From Corynebacterium variabile (GTDB lineage: Bacteria; Actinomycetota; Actinomycetes; Mycobacteriales; Mycobacteriaceae): DNA of 64,000 nucleotides. Under the pieces are notes generated by a model. The model did no database searches, had not been told where the DNA came from, and saw nothing but the letters and a program-made list of their open reading frames with translations. Where the stretch lies: the NCBI RefSeq assembly GCF_006539825.1, contig NZ_BJNT01000008.1, forward strand, positions 62,001 through 126,000. The letters are read 5' to 3'. Position numbers and translations under genes: made by a program. This document shows, in pieces, positions 9,054 to 18,007 of the stretch. The first letter of the stretch is position 1, and every line of letters begins with the position of its first letter.

Positions 9054-9778
9054 GGCATGCGCAGCACGTAGCCCACACCACGGACAGTGTGGATCAGGTG
9101 CGGTTCCTGCGTGTCGATCTTCCGACGCAGGTAGGAGACATAGGACTCGACGACATTGCCGTCGCCGCCGAAGTCGTACTCCCACACCGCGTCGAGGATC
9201 TTCGCCTTGGAGACCACGACTTCCGCGTTGATGAGGAGGTAACGCAGCAGCTTGAACTCGGTCGGCGAGAGGTCGACGACCTGCCCTCCCTTGGTCACCT
9301 CGTGCATGTCGTCGGAGAGGGTGAGGTCGGCGTAGGTGATCAGTGACTCGTCCTCCTTCTCCTCCGGGTGGACGCGGCGCAGGATCACCCGCAGTCGGGT
9401 GATGACCTCCTCCAGGGCGAAGGGCTTGGCGACGTAGTCGTCGGCACCGAGGGTCAGGCCGTGGATACGGTCGTCGACGGCGTCCTTGGCGGTGAGGAAG
9501 AGGACCGGAGCCTCGTCGCCGGCCTCGCGGAGCTTGTTGAGCACGGTGAAGCCGTCCATCCCCGGCATCATGACATCGAGGATGTAGGCGTCCGGCTGGA
9601 AGTCCTCGGCGATCTCCAGGGCGGACGCACCGTCGTTGGCGGTACGCACGTCGAAGTCCTGGAACTCCAGCCGGGCCTTGATGAGGTCGGCGATATTGGC
9701 TTCATCATCGACGACGAGTACCCGGGTGTCGTGGGTGGAAACTGTCTGATGATTCTGGTGGGTCAGCGGCACGGTCAT
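9044..9778 (-). CDS. phoP: OmpR-family response regulator, PhoP type (PhoR in corynebacterial naming)
   Basis: This 244-residue transcription factor has a receiver domain (acid pocket VVDDEANI, phospho-acceptor Asp68 in ILDVMMPGMDGF, switch FLTAKD, Lys in DDYVAKPF). It is followed by an OmpR winged helix ending GNVVESYVSYLRRKIDTQEP and HTVRGVGYVLR. The match to mycobacterial PhoP extends through the whole protein, including LSPTEFKLLRYLLINAEVV. I chose ATG 9778 because the upstream open frame has no family resemblance. It is the first gene of the phoP-phoR unit and is transcribed away from the L,D-transpeptidase gene, so the 147-bp gap holds both promoters. Confidence 0.92.
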   Translation of the reverse strand: MTVPLTHQNHQTVSTHDTRVLVVDDEANIADLIKARLEFQDFDVRTANDGASALEIAEDFQPDAYILDVMMPGMDGFTVLNKLREAGDEAPVLFLTAKDAVDDRIHGLTLGADDYVAKPFALEEVITRLRVILRRVHPEEKEDESLITYADLTLSDDMHEVTKGGQVVDLSPTEFKLLRYLLINAEVVVSKAKILDAVWEYDFGGDGNVVESYVSYLRRKIDTQEPHLIHTVRGVGYVLRMPRN

Positions 9779-9925
9779 GCTTCCTAGTGTGGACAGACAC
9801 CCCGGAAAACGGGTGCATACCTCCTGTACTTTACCTGTGGAACTGCCGGGGATTCGCCGACACCGCCGCCCCATAGCCGACTGAGTTCTGGTCAACCACC
9901 CCCTGAACAGCTAAAGTGTGTCCCC

Positions 9926-10648
9926 GTGACTACGAACTACACCTACCATGGACGCCACCGCGCGGTCTCCCACACCCACACCCGCCGGAACATCGCCCTC
10001 GTCGGCGCTTCCACGGCGGCCCTGGCCGGCCTCGGTGCCGCCCCCGCCATGGCAAACCCACTCGATGACCTCCGTGCGCAGGTCACCGATGGCGCGCTCG
10101 ACGCCCACGACAGTGCTCTGGAGCAGTCCGGCCAGGTGCCGGAGGAATTCCGTGACGTCTACGAGCAGGGCGTCACCGACCTCACCAACGCCGTCGCCCC
10201 GGGCGCCCTCGACGAGCGCGCGGCCGCCCGCGCCGCCGCCGAGGCCGCTGCTGCCGAGCAGGCCCGTCAGGACGCCTGGAACGACACGACGAACACGCCG
10301 TGCCCCGCCACCGCGAAGGCCTGCGTCGATCTCGACGGTCGCCGTGCCTGGCTGACCGACGGTGGCAACACCGTCTACGGTCCGGTCTACATCTCCTCCG
10401 GCGCCCCGGGCGCGGACACCGAGACCCCGCGCGGCACCTTCCACGTGACCTACAAGGTCAAGGACGAGGTCAGCCGCGAGTTCAACGACGCCCCGATGCC
10501 GAACTCCGTGTACTTCACCTGGTCCGGCCATGCCTTCCACCAGGGCAACCCGAACGTCGACTCCGCCGGCTGCATCCACCTCGGTGGCAGCGACTCGGAC
10601 GCCTTCTTCAACCAGCTCCACGAGGGCGACGAGGTCTTCATCTACTAG
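9926..10648 (+). CDS. secreted L,D-transpeptidase (YkuD domain)
   Basis: This 240-residue exported enzyme forms 3-3 peptidoglycan cross-links or attaches proteins to the wall. It has an N-terminal signal: charged start, HTHTRRNIALVGASTAALAG, and a cut after AMA about residue 43. A helical, Ala-rich spacer (45-115) precedes the YkuD catalytic domain. That domain shows the ETPRGTFHV strand, the His of GHAFHQGN and the nucleophile motif SAGCIHLGGSDSDAF with Cys around residue 213. The GTG start lies 7 bp after a -10-like TAAAGT (9913-9918), which suggests a leaderless transcript, common in corynebacteria. A strong hairpin follows the stop. Confidence 0.9.
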   Translation: MTTNYTYHGRHRAVSHTHTRRNIALVGASTAALAGLGAAPAMANPLDDLRAQVTDGALDAHDSALEQSGQVPEEFRDVYEQGVTDLTNAVAPGALDERAAARAAAEAAAAEQARQDAWNDTTNTPCPATAKACVDLDGRRAWLTDGGNTVYGPVYISSGAPGADTETPRGTFHVTYKVKDEVSREFNDAPMPNSVYFTWSGHAFHQGNPNVDSAGCIHLGGSDSDAFFNQLHEGDEVFIY

Positions 10649-10683
10649 TCCCCGCTCCCCGGGCGACGCCGGACGACGCTGAG

Positions 10684-10715
10684 AGCCCCGCACACGACTC
10701 AGGGTGTGCGGGGCT
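10684..10715. terminator. convergent hairpin between L,D-transpeptidase and crtI
   Basis: AGCCCCGCACAC (10684-10695) pairs perfectly with GTGTGCGGGGCT (10704-10715) around an 8-nt loop. It lies 36 bp after the transpeptidase stop and 35 bp before the end of crtI, so it can serve both strands. There is no clear T-run. Confidence 0.75.
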
Positions 10716-10749
10716 CCGTCATGTCTGCCGAGCCCGCTTCTACCCCGGT

Positions 10750-12324
10750 CTACCCCAGTCGACTGAGCACGTTCTCCGCGCTGATCAGACACATCGGCAC
10801 CCCGACCCCGGGTGTGGTCGTCGACCCGGCGTAGTAGAGGTTCTCCACCGCACGCGAGCGGTTCGTCCCGCGCAGGAACGCCGACTGACCCAGGGTGTGT
10901 GCCAGGCCCAGTGCCCAGCCGTGCCAGGAGTGGTACCGCCCGGCGAAGTCCGCCGGCCCCAGGGTGCGGCGCACCACGATGCGGGACGCCAGGTCGTCGA
11001 TCCCGGCGCGCTCGGCGATCAGATCCACCACGGCATCGGCGATCTGCTCGACCCGTGCCGAGCCGACCCCGTCCGACGCATAGGCCGACCCTCCACCGAG
11101 CCCGGGATCCGCAGCCACCGGGACCAGCACGAAAAGGTTCTCGTGCCCGTCCGGGGCGACCTCCGGATCCGTCACCGAAGGCTTCGAGACGTAGACGGAA
11201 TCGGAGGCCCCGCCGCGCTCGAAGACCGCCGCGAAGTCCGGCGTCCAGTCCTCGCTGAAGATCAGGGTGTGGTGCGCCAGCTCCGGAAGTCCACCACGGA
11301 CCCCGAGCATCACGACGACGGCACCGACACCGGCGTCCACCCGCGTCCAGTGCTGTTCCGGCCAGGTCCGCAGTCCGGCCGGCAACAGGACGGTCTCCGT
11401 GTGGTGCAGGTCGGCGGCACTGACGACGAGGTCGGCGTCCAGCACCGTCCCGTCGTAGAGCTCCACCCCGGTCGCCCGGGCACGGTCCGGCCAGATCCGC
11501 CCGAGTCCGGGGATCCGGCGCAACGGATTGGCGGACGCCCGGTCGGTCCGGATCCCGGTGACCTCCGCGTCGGTACGGATGTCGGCGCCGTTGTCTTCGG
11601 CGAGGCGTCGCACCGCGTCCACCACCGCGGTGAACCCGCCGAGCGGGTACTTCACGCCCTGGACCAGGTCGGTGTAGCTCATCAGCTGGTAGAGCGCCGG
11701 TGTCGCCGACGGCCGCGAAGACAGGAACACCGCGGGGTAGGACAGGATCTGCCGCAGTCGACGGTCCGTGAAGCGCGCGTTCACGAGATTCTCCAGCGAA
11801 CCGCTGAGCAGGCGGGCCAGGCGTCCTGCCCGGCGCAGCACCGCCCGTCCAAGGAAAGGACGCGGCGAGGAGAAGTGGGTGTAGAGGAACCGGTCGACGG
11901 CGATGCGGTAGGTGTCGCCGGCTTCGGCGAGGTAGCGGCGGACCGTCTCCCCCGCCCCCGGTTCGATCCTTTCGAACAGGGACGCCACAGCATCCTCCCC
12001 GACGGGCACGTCCACCGGATCCAGCCCCTCGGGCAGGACGCGGTACCCCGGATGCAGGTCCACCAGATCGAGCTCCGCCTCCGTCGAGCTGCCCATGAGT
12101 CCGAAGAACCGGTCGAAGGCCTCGGGCATGAGGTACCAGCTCGGGCCGGTGTCCCAGCGGAACCCCGGGGCGTCGTCGACGGTGAGGGACCCGGCACGAC
12201 CGCCGACGGTGTCCCCCTTCTCCAGCAGGGTCACCGCATACCCGTTGCGGGCGAGCAGACCGGCGGTCGCCAGTCCTGCCACGCCGCCGCCGATGACGAC
12301 GGCACGCTGTGATCCCCGCGTCAC
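10750..12324 (-). CDS. crtI: phytoene desaturase
   Basis: This 524-residue FAD enzyme should desaturate phytoene toward lycopene. It shows the N-terminal Rossmann motif VVIGGGVAGLATAGLLARNG, then LEKGDTVGGRAGS, FRWDTGPSWYLMPE and the C-terminal FAD box YYAGSTTTPGVGVPM. The GTG start at 12324 overlaps the crtB stop (GTGA), a sign of translational coupling. The frame extends further upstream but only as the crtB shadow. The pair crtB-crtI stands alone: no crtE, lycopene elongase or cyclase gene lies beside it, unlike the main carotenoid cluster of C. glutamicum. The number of desaturation steps cannot be told from the sequence. Confidence 0.92.
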   Translation of the reverse strand: MTRGSQRAVVIGGGVAGLATAGLLARNGYAVTLLEKGDTVGGRAGSLTVDDAPGFRWDTGPSWYLMPEAFDRFFGLMGSSTEAELDLVDLHPGYRVLPEGLDPVDVPVGEDAVASLFERIEPGAGETVRRYLAEAGDTYRIAVDRFLYTHFSSPRPFLGRAVLRRAGRLARLLSGSLENLVNARFTDRRLRQILSYPAVFLSSRPSATPALYQLMSYTDLVQGVKYPLGGFTAVVDAVRRLAEDNGADIRTDAEVTGIRTDRASANPLRRIPGLGRIWPDRARATGVELYDGTVLDADLVVSAADLHHTETVLLPAGLRTWPEQHWTRVDAGVGAVVVMLGVRGGLPELAHHTLIFSEDWTPDFAAVFERGGASDSVYVSKPSVTDPEVAPDGHENLFVLVPVAADPGLGGGSAYASDGVGSARVEQIADAVVDLIAERAGIDDLASRIVVRRTLGPADFAGRYHSWHGWALGLAHTLGQSAFLRGTNRSRAVENLYYAGSTTTPGVGVPMCLISAENVLSRLG

Positions 12325-13217
12325 GACAGCACCGCCTTGCCGGCGGCACGCAGGGTCACGACTGTCTTCACCCGGGTGGGCACGCTGACCCGTACCGCGT
12401 CCGCACCGGTGAGGTCGGCGGCAGGGGTCTCCCGCAGACGGTCGACGAGTGCCCGGTAGAGCGCGGCAGCGGCGGCCACCCCGGCGCGGGTTCCCCGGGG
12501 CAGGGCCGGAATGCGCGAACACCCGGCGTCCAGTTCCACGACACACTCGTCGAGCAGGGCGTTCTTCGCGTGCTCGGTGAGTGTCCCGTCAGAGGCGGTC
12601 GGCAGGTAATGGCGGTGCAGGACGGTGATGTCCGCGCCGATGTCGCGCAGGAAGTTGACCTTCTGGAACGCCGATCCGAGCGATGCTGCCCCTTCCGCCA
12701 GCCACTGCGGATCTGCCGTCACGTCACCGTGGGTCCGGAAGATGTCGAGGCACATCAGGCCGATGACCTCGGCAGACCCGTGGACATACTCCGCGAGGCT
12801 GGCGTCATCGTGGACGCCGGGGTCCAGGTCTGCGCGCATCGAGGCGAAGAAGGCCCGCAGGTGCGCCGGGTCCAGGTGGCAGCGCCTGGCGGTGCCGGCG
12901 AAAGCGTGCAGGACCGGGTCGGTGTGGAAGGCAGGGGCGGTGGGGTCCGCGGCGCCGAGCACGGTGTCCTCGTAGGTGTCGAGGAGTGTGCGGATGCCCG
13001 TGGCGTCCTCCCCGGCGGACTCGGCGGCCCCGTCGACGATCTCGTCGGCGATCCGGACGACGGCGTAGAGGTTGCAGACATCGCGGCGCACCGGTGGGGA
13101 CAGCAGGCGCGTGGCCAGGGTGAAGGAGGTCGAGTACCCGGCGATGACCTCGGCCGCGACCCGGTCGGCCATCGCCTGGTACCGGTCGTCGGTCCTCTCC
13201 GTCCTGCGCCATGTCAC
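12321..13217 (-). CDS. crtB: phytoene synthase
   Basis: This 298-residue squalene/phytoene synthase family protein condenses two geranylgeranyl diphosphates to phytoene. The first Asp-rich motif appears as VRIADEIVDG and the second region as FQKVNFLRDIGAD. SFTLATRLLSPPVR near residue 31 matches the family start. The start is GTG 13217; a later Met (residue 16) is possible. It is the first gene of the crtBI pair, and nhaA diverges from it with only 36 bp between starts, so the promoters overlap. The substrate must come from a geranylgeranyl diphosphate synthase encoded elsewhere. Confidence 0.9.
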   Translation of the reverse strand: MTWRRTERTDDRYQAMADRVAAEVIAGYSTSFTLATRLLSPPVRRDVCNLYAVVRIADEIVDGAAESAGEDATGIRTLLDTYEDTVLGAADPTAPAFHTDPVLHAFAGTARRCHLDPAHLRAFFASMRADLDPGVHDDASLAEYVHGSAEVIGLMCLDIFRTHGDVTADPQWLAEGAASLGSAFQKVNFLRDIGADITVLHRHYLPTASDGTLTEHAKNALLDECVVELDAGCSRIPALPRGTRAGVAAAAALYRALVDRLRETPAADLTGADAVRVSVPTRVKTVVTLRAAGKAVLS

Positions 13218-13253
13218 GGATCAACTGTACCGTCAGGAGTACCGTTTCCCACC

Positions 13254-14453
13254 ATGACCGGTTCAAGCCCCACCCCGTTTGCCCGCGCCGTGCGTTTCCT
13301 CACCACAGACAAGGGTGGCGGCATCCTCCTCCTCATCGCGACGGTCATCGCGCTGGTGTGGGCGAACAGCGGATTCTCCGGGGGTTACACTGGGCTGCGG
13401 GACGCCGAGATCGGCCCGGAGTGGGCGGATCTGCATCTCAGCGTCGGCGAGTGGGCCTCCGACGGGCTGCTGGCGATCTTCTTCTTCGTCACCGGACTGG
13501 AACTCAAGCAGGAGTTCCTCACCGGTGCACTGCGCCGGGTACAGGACGCCCTGGTGCCGGTGCTCGCCGCCTGCGGTGGTGTCGCGGTGCCGGCGATCCT
13601 CTACACCGTGGTGAATGCCGCGGCGAACGGCGGCGACACGTCCGGTTGGGCGGTCCCGGCGGCCACCGACATCGCCTTCGCGGTCTCCGTCCTCGCCGTG
13701 GTCGGATCGCATCTGCCGCAGCGGCTGCGCGTGTTCCTGCTGACGCTGGCCGTCGTCGACGACCTCATCGGCATCCTCATCATCGCCTTCTTCTTCGCCG
13801 ACGACCTCAACCTCGGGTTCCTCGCCCTCGCGCTGGTGCCGTTGGTCCTGTTCGCGGTCGCCACGCAGCGCGGATTCGACCAGTCGTGGCTGCTGACGCC
13901 GCTGGCGGTGCTGACCTGGGCGTTGGTCCACCACTCCGGGATCCACGCCACGATCTCGGCGGTGGTCCTCGGGTTCATGGTCCCGGTGACGTCCAGGGCC
14001 GGCAAGGCGACCTCACACCGGTTCTCGGCGGCACTGGGCCCCTGGTCGTCGCTGCTGGTGCTGCCGGTCTTCGCCTTCTTCGCCGCGGGTGTGACCGTCG
14101 GCGGTTGGTCCGGTCTGACGGATTCCTGGGCGGACCCGGTGGCCTACGGCGTGATCATCGCACTGGTCGTCGGCAAGCCGCTGGGCATCACGGTGACGAC
14201 CTGGCTGACCTCGAAACTGCCCGGCATGGCGCTGGCATCTTCCTTGAGGTGGCCGGACATCATCGGCATGGGCATGGTCGCCGGCATCGGCTTCACCGTC
14301 TCCCTGCTGGTCAGTGAACTGACCTTCGGGGCGGGCACCGTCCTCGACGATCATGCGAAGGTCGGCGTCCTCACGGCATCCCTGCTCTCGGCGATCCTCG
14401 GCGGCGCGTATCTGGCGGTGAGGAACCGGAAGTACGCGCGGGCTGCGCAGTGA
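13254..14453 (+). CDS. nhaA: Na+/H+ antiporter NhaA
   Basis: This 399-residue inner-membrane antiporter exchanges sodium for protons in salt and pH homeostasis. The start ATG 13254 gives MTGSSPTPFARAVRFLTTDKGGG. Family marks are the first helix with LVWANSGFS, LLAIFFFVTGLELKQEFLTG, the discontinuous-helix region VPAATDIAFAVSVLAVVG and the ion-binding double Asp in LTLAVVDDLIGILIIAFFF. The final part GMGMVAGIGFTVSLLVSEL is also typical. About 11-12 helices are expected. It diverges from crtB and is followed by an unusual long hairpin (14458-14526). Confidence 0.95.
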   Translation: MTGSSPTPFARAVRFLTTDKGGGILLLIATVIALVWANSGFSGGYTGLRDAEIGPEWADLHLSVGEWASDGLLAIFFFVTGLELKQEFLTGALRRVQDALVPVLAACGGVAVPAILYTVVNAAANGGDTSGWAVPAATDIAFAVSVLAVVGSHLPQRLRVFLLTLAVVDDLIGILIIAFFFADDLNLGFLALALVPLVLFAVATQRGFDQSWLLTPLAVLTWALVHHSGIHATISAVVLGFMVPVTSRAGKATSHRFSAALGPWSSLLVLPVFAFFAAGVTVGGWSGLTDSWADPVAYGVIIALVVGKPLGITVTTWLTSKLPGMALASSLRWPDIIGMGMVAGIGFTVSLLVSELTFGAGTVLDDHAKVGVLTASLLSAILGGAYLAVRNRKYARAAQ

Positions 14454-14457
14454 CCCC

Positions 14458-14526
14458 CGTACACAATCGTGACGGATTCACGGTGTCCGGACACTGCACC
14501 GGCCCGATCCGTGACGATTGTGTACG
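14458..14526. repeat. imperfect hairpin B downstream of nhaA
   Basis: The arm CGTACACAATCGTGACGGAT (14458-14477) is complementary to ATCCGTGACGATTGTGTACG (14507-14526) at 19 of 20 positions, with a single G-G mismatch and a 29-nt loop. It starts 5 bp after the nhaA stop and has no T-run. It is the longest of the four hairpins of this design. Confidence 0.75.
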
Positions 14527-14578
14527 CCACTGCGCAGGCCACCACCCTCCCGGGTAGTTTCGCCGCACACCGTATCCT

Positions 14579-15874
14579 GTGGGCATGACCGCCCCCGCCA
14601 CCACAACCCGCACCGACCGCCACACGGTCACCGCCTGGGCCTTCTGGGACTTCGGCTCCGCCGCCTTCAACGCCGTCCTCGTCACCTTCATCTTCTCCGT
14701 CTACCTCACCGACTCGGTCGGCGACTCCCTCGGCGGATCCGTCAGCGCGTCCACCTGGTACGGTGCTGCGATCGCCGTCGCCGGCGTCATCATCGCGGTA
14801 ACCGCCCCGGTGGTCGGACGCCGCGCGGACGCCCGGGGGAAGCGCCGCAGCGCGGTGCGGACCTGGACGCTGGTCACCGTCGCGCTGATGCTGCTGCTCG
14901 TCTTCGTCGGTGACGACGCCCCGGGCTACTTCTGGCTGGGCGCGGTGATCATGGCGGTCGGCTCGGTGACCTTCCAGTTCGCCGAGGTCGGCTACTTCGC
15001 GATGCTCAACCAGGTCTCCACGAAGGACAGCGTCGGCCGGGTCTCCGGCTTCGGCTGGGCGATGGGCTACTTCGGCGGCATCTTCCTGCTGCTGTTCTGC
15101 TACGTCGGATTCATCGCCGGTGACGGAGACACCCGCGGCCTGTTCAACGTCACCACCGACGACGGCTGGAACGTCCGGATCGTCGCCCTGCTCGCCGCCG
15201 TGTGGTTCGGGCTGTCGGCGATCCCGCTGTTCCGTCGCATCCCCGAGGTCGAGCCGAACGGGGCTGAAGCGACCGGGTGGAAGGACTCCTACCGGGCCCT
15301 GTTCCACAACATCGCCGTACTGTGGCGCACCGACCGGAAAGCCGTGTGGTTCCTCATCTCCTCGGCCGTCTTCCGCGACGGCCTGGCCGGCGTGTTCACC
15401 TTCGGCGCGATTCTCGCGGTCTCCGTCTACGACCTGTCGGACGCCGATGTCCTGATCTTCGGCGTCGGTGCGAACGTCGTCGCCGCCCTGGGTGCGCTGC
15501 TGGCAGGACGCCTCGACGACCGTCGCGGCCCGGTGCCGGTCATCGCCGTCTCCCTGGTGCTCATGGTCGCCATCGCCCTGGTGCTCTTCATCGTCTCCGG
15601 ACCGCTGATGTTCTGGATCTTCGGACTGGCCCTGTGCCTGTTCGTCGGCCCGGCGCAGTCGGCGTCGCGTTCCTACCTGTCCCGGATCTGCCCGCCGGGA
15701 CGCGAAGGTGAGATGTTCGGCCTCTACGCCACCACCGGCCGCGCGGTGAGCTGGCTCGCCCCTGCCATGTTCGCCCTGTTCACCGGGATCGCCGGCACTG
15801 ACCGCGCCGGCATCCTCGGCATCGGGCTGGTGCTGCTCGTCGGCGTCGCCCTGCTGCTGAAGACCTCGCGGTAG
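14579..15874 (+). CDS. MFS transporter, UMF1/Atg22-like family
   Basis: This 431-residue permease has 12 expected membrane helices. The N terminus TVTAWAFWDFGSAAFNAVL and the loop between helices 2 and 3, VVGRRADARGKRRSAVRTW, mark the UMF1 (vacuole effluxer Atg22-like) branch of the major facilitator superfamily. It also shows SVTFQFAEVGYFAMLNQVS and the late RSYLSRICPPGREGEMFGLY. The yeast relative exports amino acids from the vacuole, but the bacterial substrates are unknown. GTG 14579 or ATG 14585 may start it. It stands alone between hairpin B and a convergent acetyltransferase gene. Confidence 0.85.
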   Translation: MGMTAPATTTRTDRHTVTAWAFWDFGSAAFNAVLVTFIFSVYLTDSVGDSLGGSVSASTWYGAAIAVAGVIIAVTAPVVGRRADARGKRRSAVRTWTLVTVALMLLLVFVGDDAPGYFWLGAVIMAVGSVTFQFAEVGYFAMLNQVSTKDSVGRVSGFGWAMGYFGGIFLLLFCYVGFIAGDGDTRGLFNVTTDDGWNVRIVALLAAVWFGLSAIPLFRRIPEVEPNGAEATGWKDSYRALFHNIAVLWRTDRKAVWFLISSAVFRDGLAGVFTFGAILAVSVYDLSDADVLIFGVGANVVAALGALLAGRLDDRRGPVPVIAVSLVLMVAIALVLFIVSGPLMFWIFGLALCLFVGPAQSASRSYLSRICPPGREGEMFGLYATTGRAVSWLAPAMFALFTGIAGTDRAGILGIGLVLLVGVALLLKTSR

Positions 15875-15970
15875 CCGAACCCGATCACCACCCCTGCCGG
15901 GACATGAACGAACAGCAGTGCGGTGACGGCGGTGGGCACCGGGCACCACCTCGTCAGGGTCGGCAGCGGG

Positions 15971-16489
15971 TCAGTCGAGGGTGATCTGCATGAGCGTCAT
16001 CGCGAGGCGACGCCCGAACTTGGTCCCCACCTCCGGCAGGACGCCCACCGTGGAGAACCCGAGCTTCTCGTGTAGTGCGAGTGACGCCGTGTTCCCGGAC
16101 TCGATCGCCGCGACCATGACATGCTTGCCCTCGTCCCTGGCCCGGACCAGGAGCTCGGTCATCAGCGCGGTACCGACGCCTCCGGTGCGCGCGTCAGTGG
16201 AGACGTAGACCGAATTCTCGACGGTGTCGCGAAACCCGTCATAGCTCCGGAAGTCCCCGTAGGTGGCGTAGCCGAGGACGCGACCGTCGGCGCCGACGGC
16301 GGTGAGTGCGACCGTGCCGGGCACCTGGTGCGCGTGGAGCCAGTCACGGCGGTTGCCGACGTCGACGGTGTCGTTGTTCCACACGGCGACCGTGGTGACG
16401 ACCGCGTCATTGTAGATCTCGGTGATGGCGGGAAGGTCGGCGTCACAGCTGCTGCGGACGCTGATCTGCGAAGCTCCGGAGTTCGGCAT
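15971..16489 (-). CDS. GNAT acetyltransferase, phosphinothricin acetyltransferase-like
   Basis: This 172-residue GNAT enzyme transfers an acetyl group from acetyl-CoA to an amine. The core is complete: VRSSCDADLPAITEIYNDAV at the start, the substrate-side RRDWLHAH, then VLGYATYGDFRSYDGFRDTV. The acetyl-CoA loop region VYVSTDARTGGVGTALM and ALHEKLGFSTVGVLPEVG follow. These blocks match the Pat/Bar branch (methionine sulfoximine or phosphinothricin acetylation), which is widespread in soil actinobacteria. The start ATG 16489 sits at the border of the fragmented region that follows, so this is the last intact gene before the graveyard. Confidence 0.82.
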   Translation of the reverse strand: MPNSGASQISVRSSCDADLPAITEIYNDAVVTTVAVWNNDTVDVGNRRDWLHAHQVPGTVALTAVGADGRVLGYATYGDFRSYDGFRDTVENSVYVSTDARTGGVGTALMTELLVRARDEGKHVMVAAIESGNTASLALHEKLGFSTVGVLPEVGTKFGRRLAMTLMQITLD

Positions 16490-16605
16490 GCTCCACAGCT
16501 TAAAGCACACCCCTGTTCTCCACCGACGTGATGTGCCCCGAGACACTGACATGCCGAAACCGCGTAACAGACACAGCACTATTCGTTGTTGCGGGTTCTT
16601 GTTCT

Positions 16606-17174
16606 ATGGATAACGAGATACCCCATGCCCGTGATCCTGTCACCACCGCCGCGCAGATCGGCGCCGGGTACATGGCAGGAGTTTTCGCCGCCCGCGTCAG
16701 ACGGTGGACCCTATCCTGTGTGCGCCGGACGACATTCCCGAGATCAGGGGCATCATGGACGACATCAACATGGGGAACTGGGATGCCCCTTCCGTCCTGA
16801 TGCTCATCACCCAGGGTGCGGGCGATTTCCTCGAAGGCACTTCCCCTCACCGCTCCCTCGGTGCAGGTGACGGCATCATGATCACCGAATATGTCCGCAC
16901 GCACTCGCGTCAGTACTGCACTGCCGACACTCAGACCGAGTACCGGCGGCACCCCTACCTGAGCCACATTCTCGCCGCCGTTCCGTGGCTGGTCGAAGGC
17001 TACTACCGCCTCGAAGGCCGATTCAACGGCAAACCTGTGACCGACAACTGCTCCACCATCCCGGAGGGAAAACTGGCTCTAGACCTGCCCCGGGCCTATA
17101 CCAGCGCCTTCCCCTCAGACCGCCTGACCTGCCTGGCCACCGCCCAGCCGATGGCACGTACCAGGAAGAGGTAG
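16606..17174 (+). pseudogene. frameshifted hypothetical gene
   Basis: The protein sequence runs in one frame from ATG 16606 (MDNEIPHARDPVTTAAQIG, then GYMAGVFAARVR). It then continues sensibly in another frame from about 16700 (TVDPILCAPDDIPEIRGIM, later EYVRTHSRQYCTADTQTEYR). A single indel near 16695-16702 would join the two parts into about 165 residues with coherent codon use. The last 30 codons run antisense over the end of the neighbouring dehydrogenase fragment and are probably not original. I do not recognise the family. The frameshift and the broken neighbours argue for a decaying gene. Confidence 0.5.
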
Positions 17175-17690
17175 GGAATCCGGGTGAAGCGCTTGGAGTA
17201 CCACGAGAAGGTGGCGAACCCGTCCGGCGTCACCACGGTCCGACGGGCCTCGATCCCCTTCACTGCCCGACGCGCGACAATCTCCGAGGTCAACCAGGTC
17301 CGGCTGAGCAGGACCCGTGCCACCGCGTCCATCGCGTCATCGTCACCGGTGAGGGAATCGGCAAGGCCGGACTTGAAGAACTGGGGGCAGATCACCGTCG
17401 TACTGATCTTCCGGTGTCTCAGTTCAGCGTCCACGGTCTCTCCCAAGGCAACGGTCGCCGCTTTCGTGGCGTTGTACGTCGCCATGGCAGGAGCATGGAC
17501 AAGACCGGCCGCGGAGGCGGTGAGCACGATCCTCCCGCCCTTCCCGATCTTGGGAACGAAAACCCGGAGGCCCCTGACGGAGCCGAGAACATTGATGTCC
17601 AGCGCCTTCTGCCAGGTATCCGTTTTCGTCTCCGTGATACGTCCACCAATGGCGATACCGGCGTTTCTGACGAGAATATCCAGGCAATCC
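17096..17690 (-). pseudogene. 5'-truncated short-chain dehydrogenase/reductase
   Basis: The remaining 195 or so residues are a classical SDR from the NAG strand onward. They include LDILVRNAGIAIGG, the catalytic Ser in VLTASAAG, the Tyr-Lys pair in YNATK and a C-terminal part ending EGKALV. The N-terminal Rossmann loop TGxxxGxG is missing, because the frame upstream of about 17690 turns into unrelated sequence. It cannot bind NAD(P) normally and is almost certainly dead. The sequence after 17690 looks like the end of another gene on the opposite strand (see 17691-17830). Confidence 0.75.
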
Positions 17691-17830
17691 ACACCGACGA
17701 GGGACGGGACCTGCTCAACGCCGCCCGACCCACCCACGACCGCACTCTCGAGGACGCACTGGCCGAGGCCTCCACCGTCCCGGAACTCGCCCCGTTGGCC
17801 GACGCACTGCACGCCGGGAGTTTCCGGTAG
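17691..17830 (+). pseudogene. C-terminal fragment of an unrecognised gene
   Basis: The plus strand reads LLNAARPTHDRTLEDALAEA and ends SFR at 17830, with codon use like that of real genes. No start or body remains, because the sequence to the left belongs to the truncated dehydrogenase on the other strand. It is best read as the tail of a lost gene, brought next to the dehydrogenase by a deletion or insertion. Confidence 0.4.
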
Positions 17831-18007
17831 GGGCTACAGGTAGGGACGCCGCGCGGCTCGGCGCGCAGCGGCAGGACACACCGGGCACCGGGCGATCCGG
17901 GTTGTGCGTCTCAGATCCGGCCCACCGCCGACGATCGACCGGTCCAGGGACGCAGAACCAGGAGTCGTTGGCCTGACTCGCCGGTCGACACGACCACGAC
18001 ACGGCAG

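Noticed and set aside
16500..16967. Minus-strand open frame of 155 codons opposite the frameshifted gene
   Set aside because: The plus-strand reading gives the more protein-like composition with sensible hydrophobic and polar alternation; the minus frame is its shadow and matches nothing.
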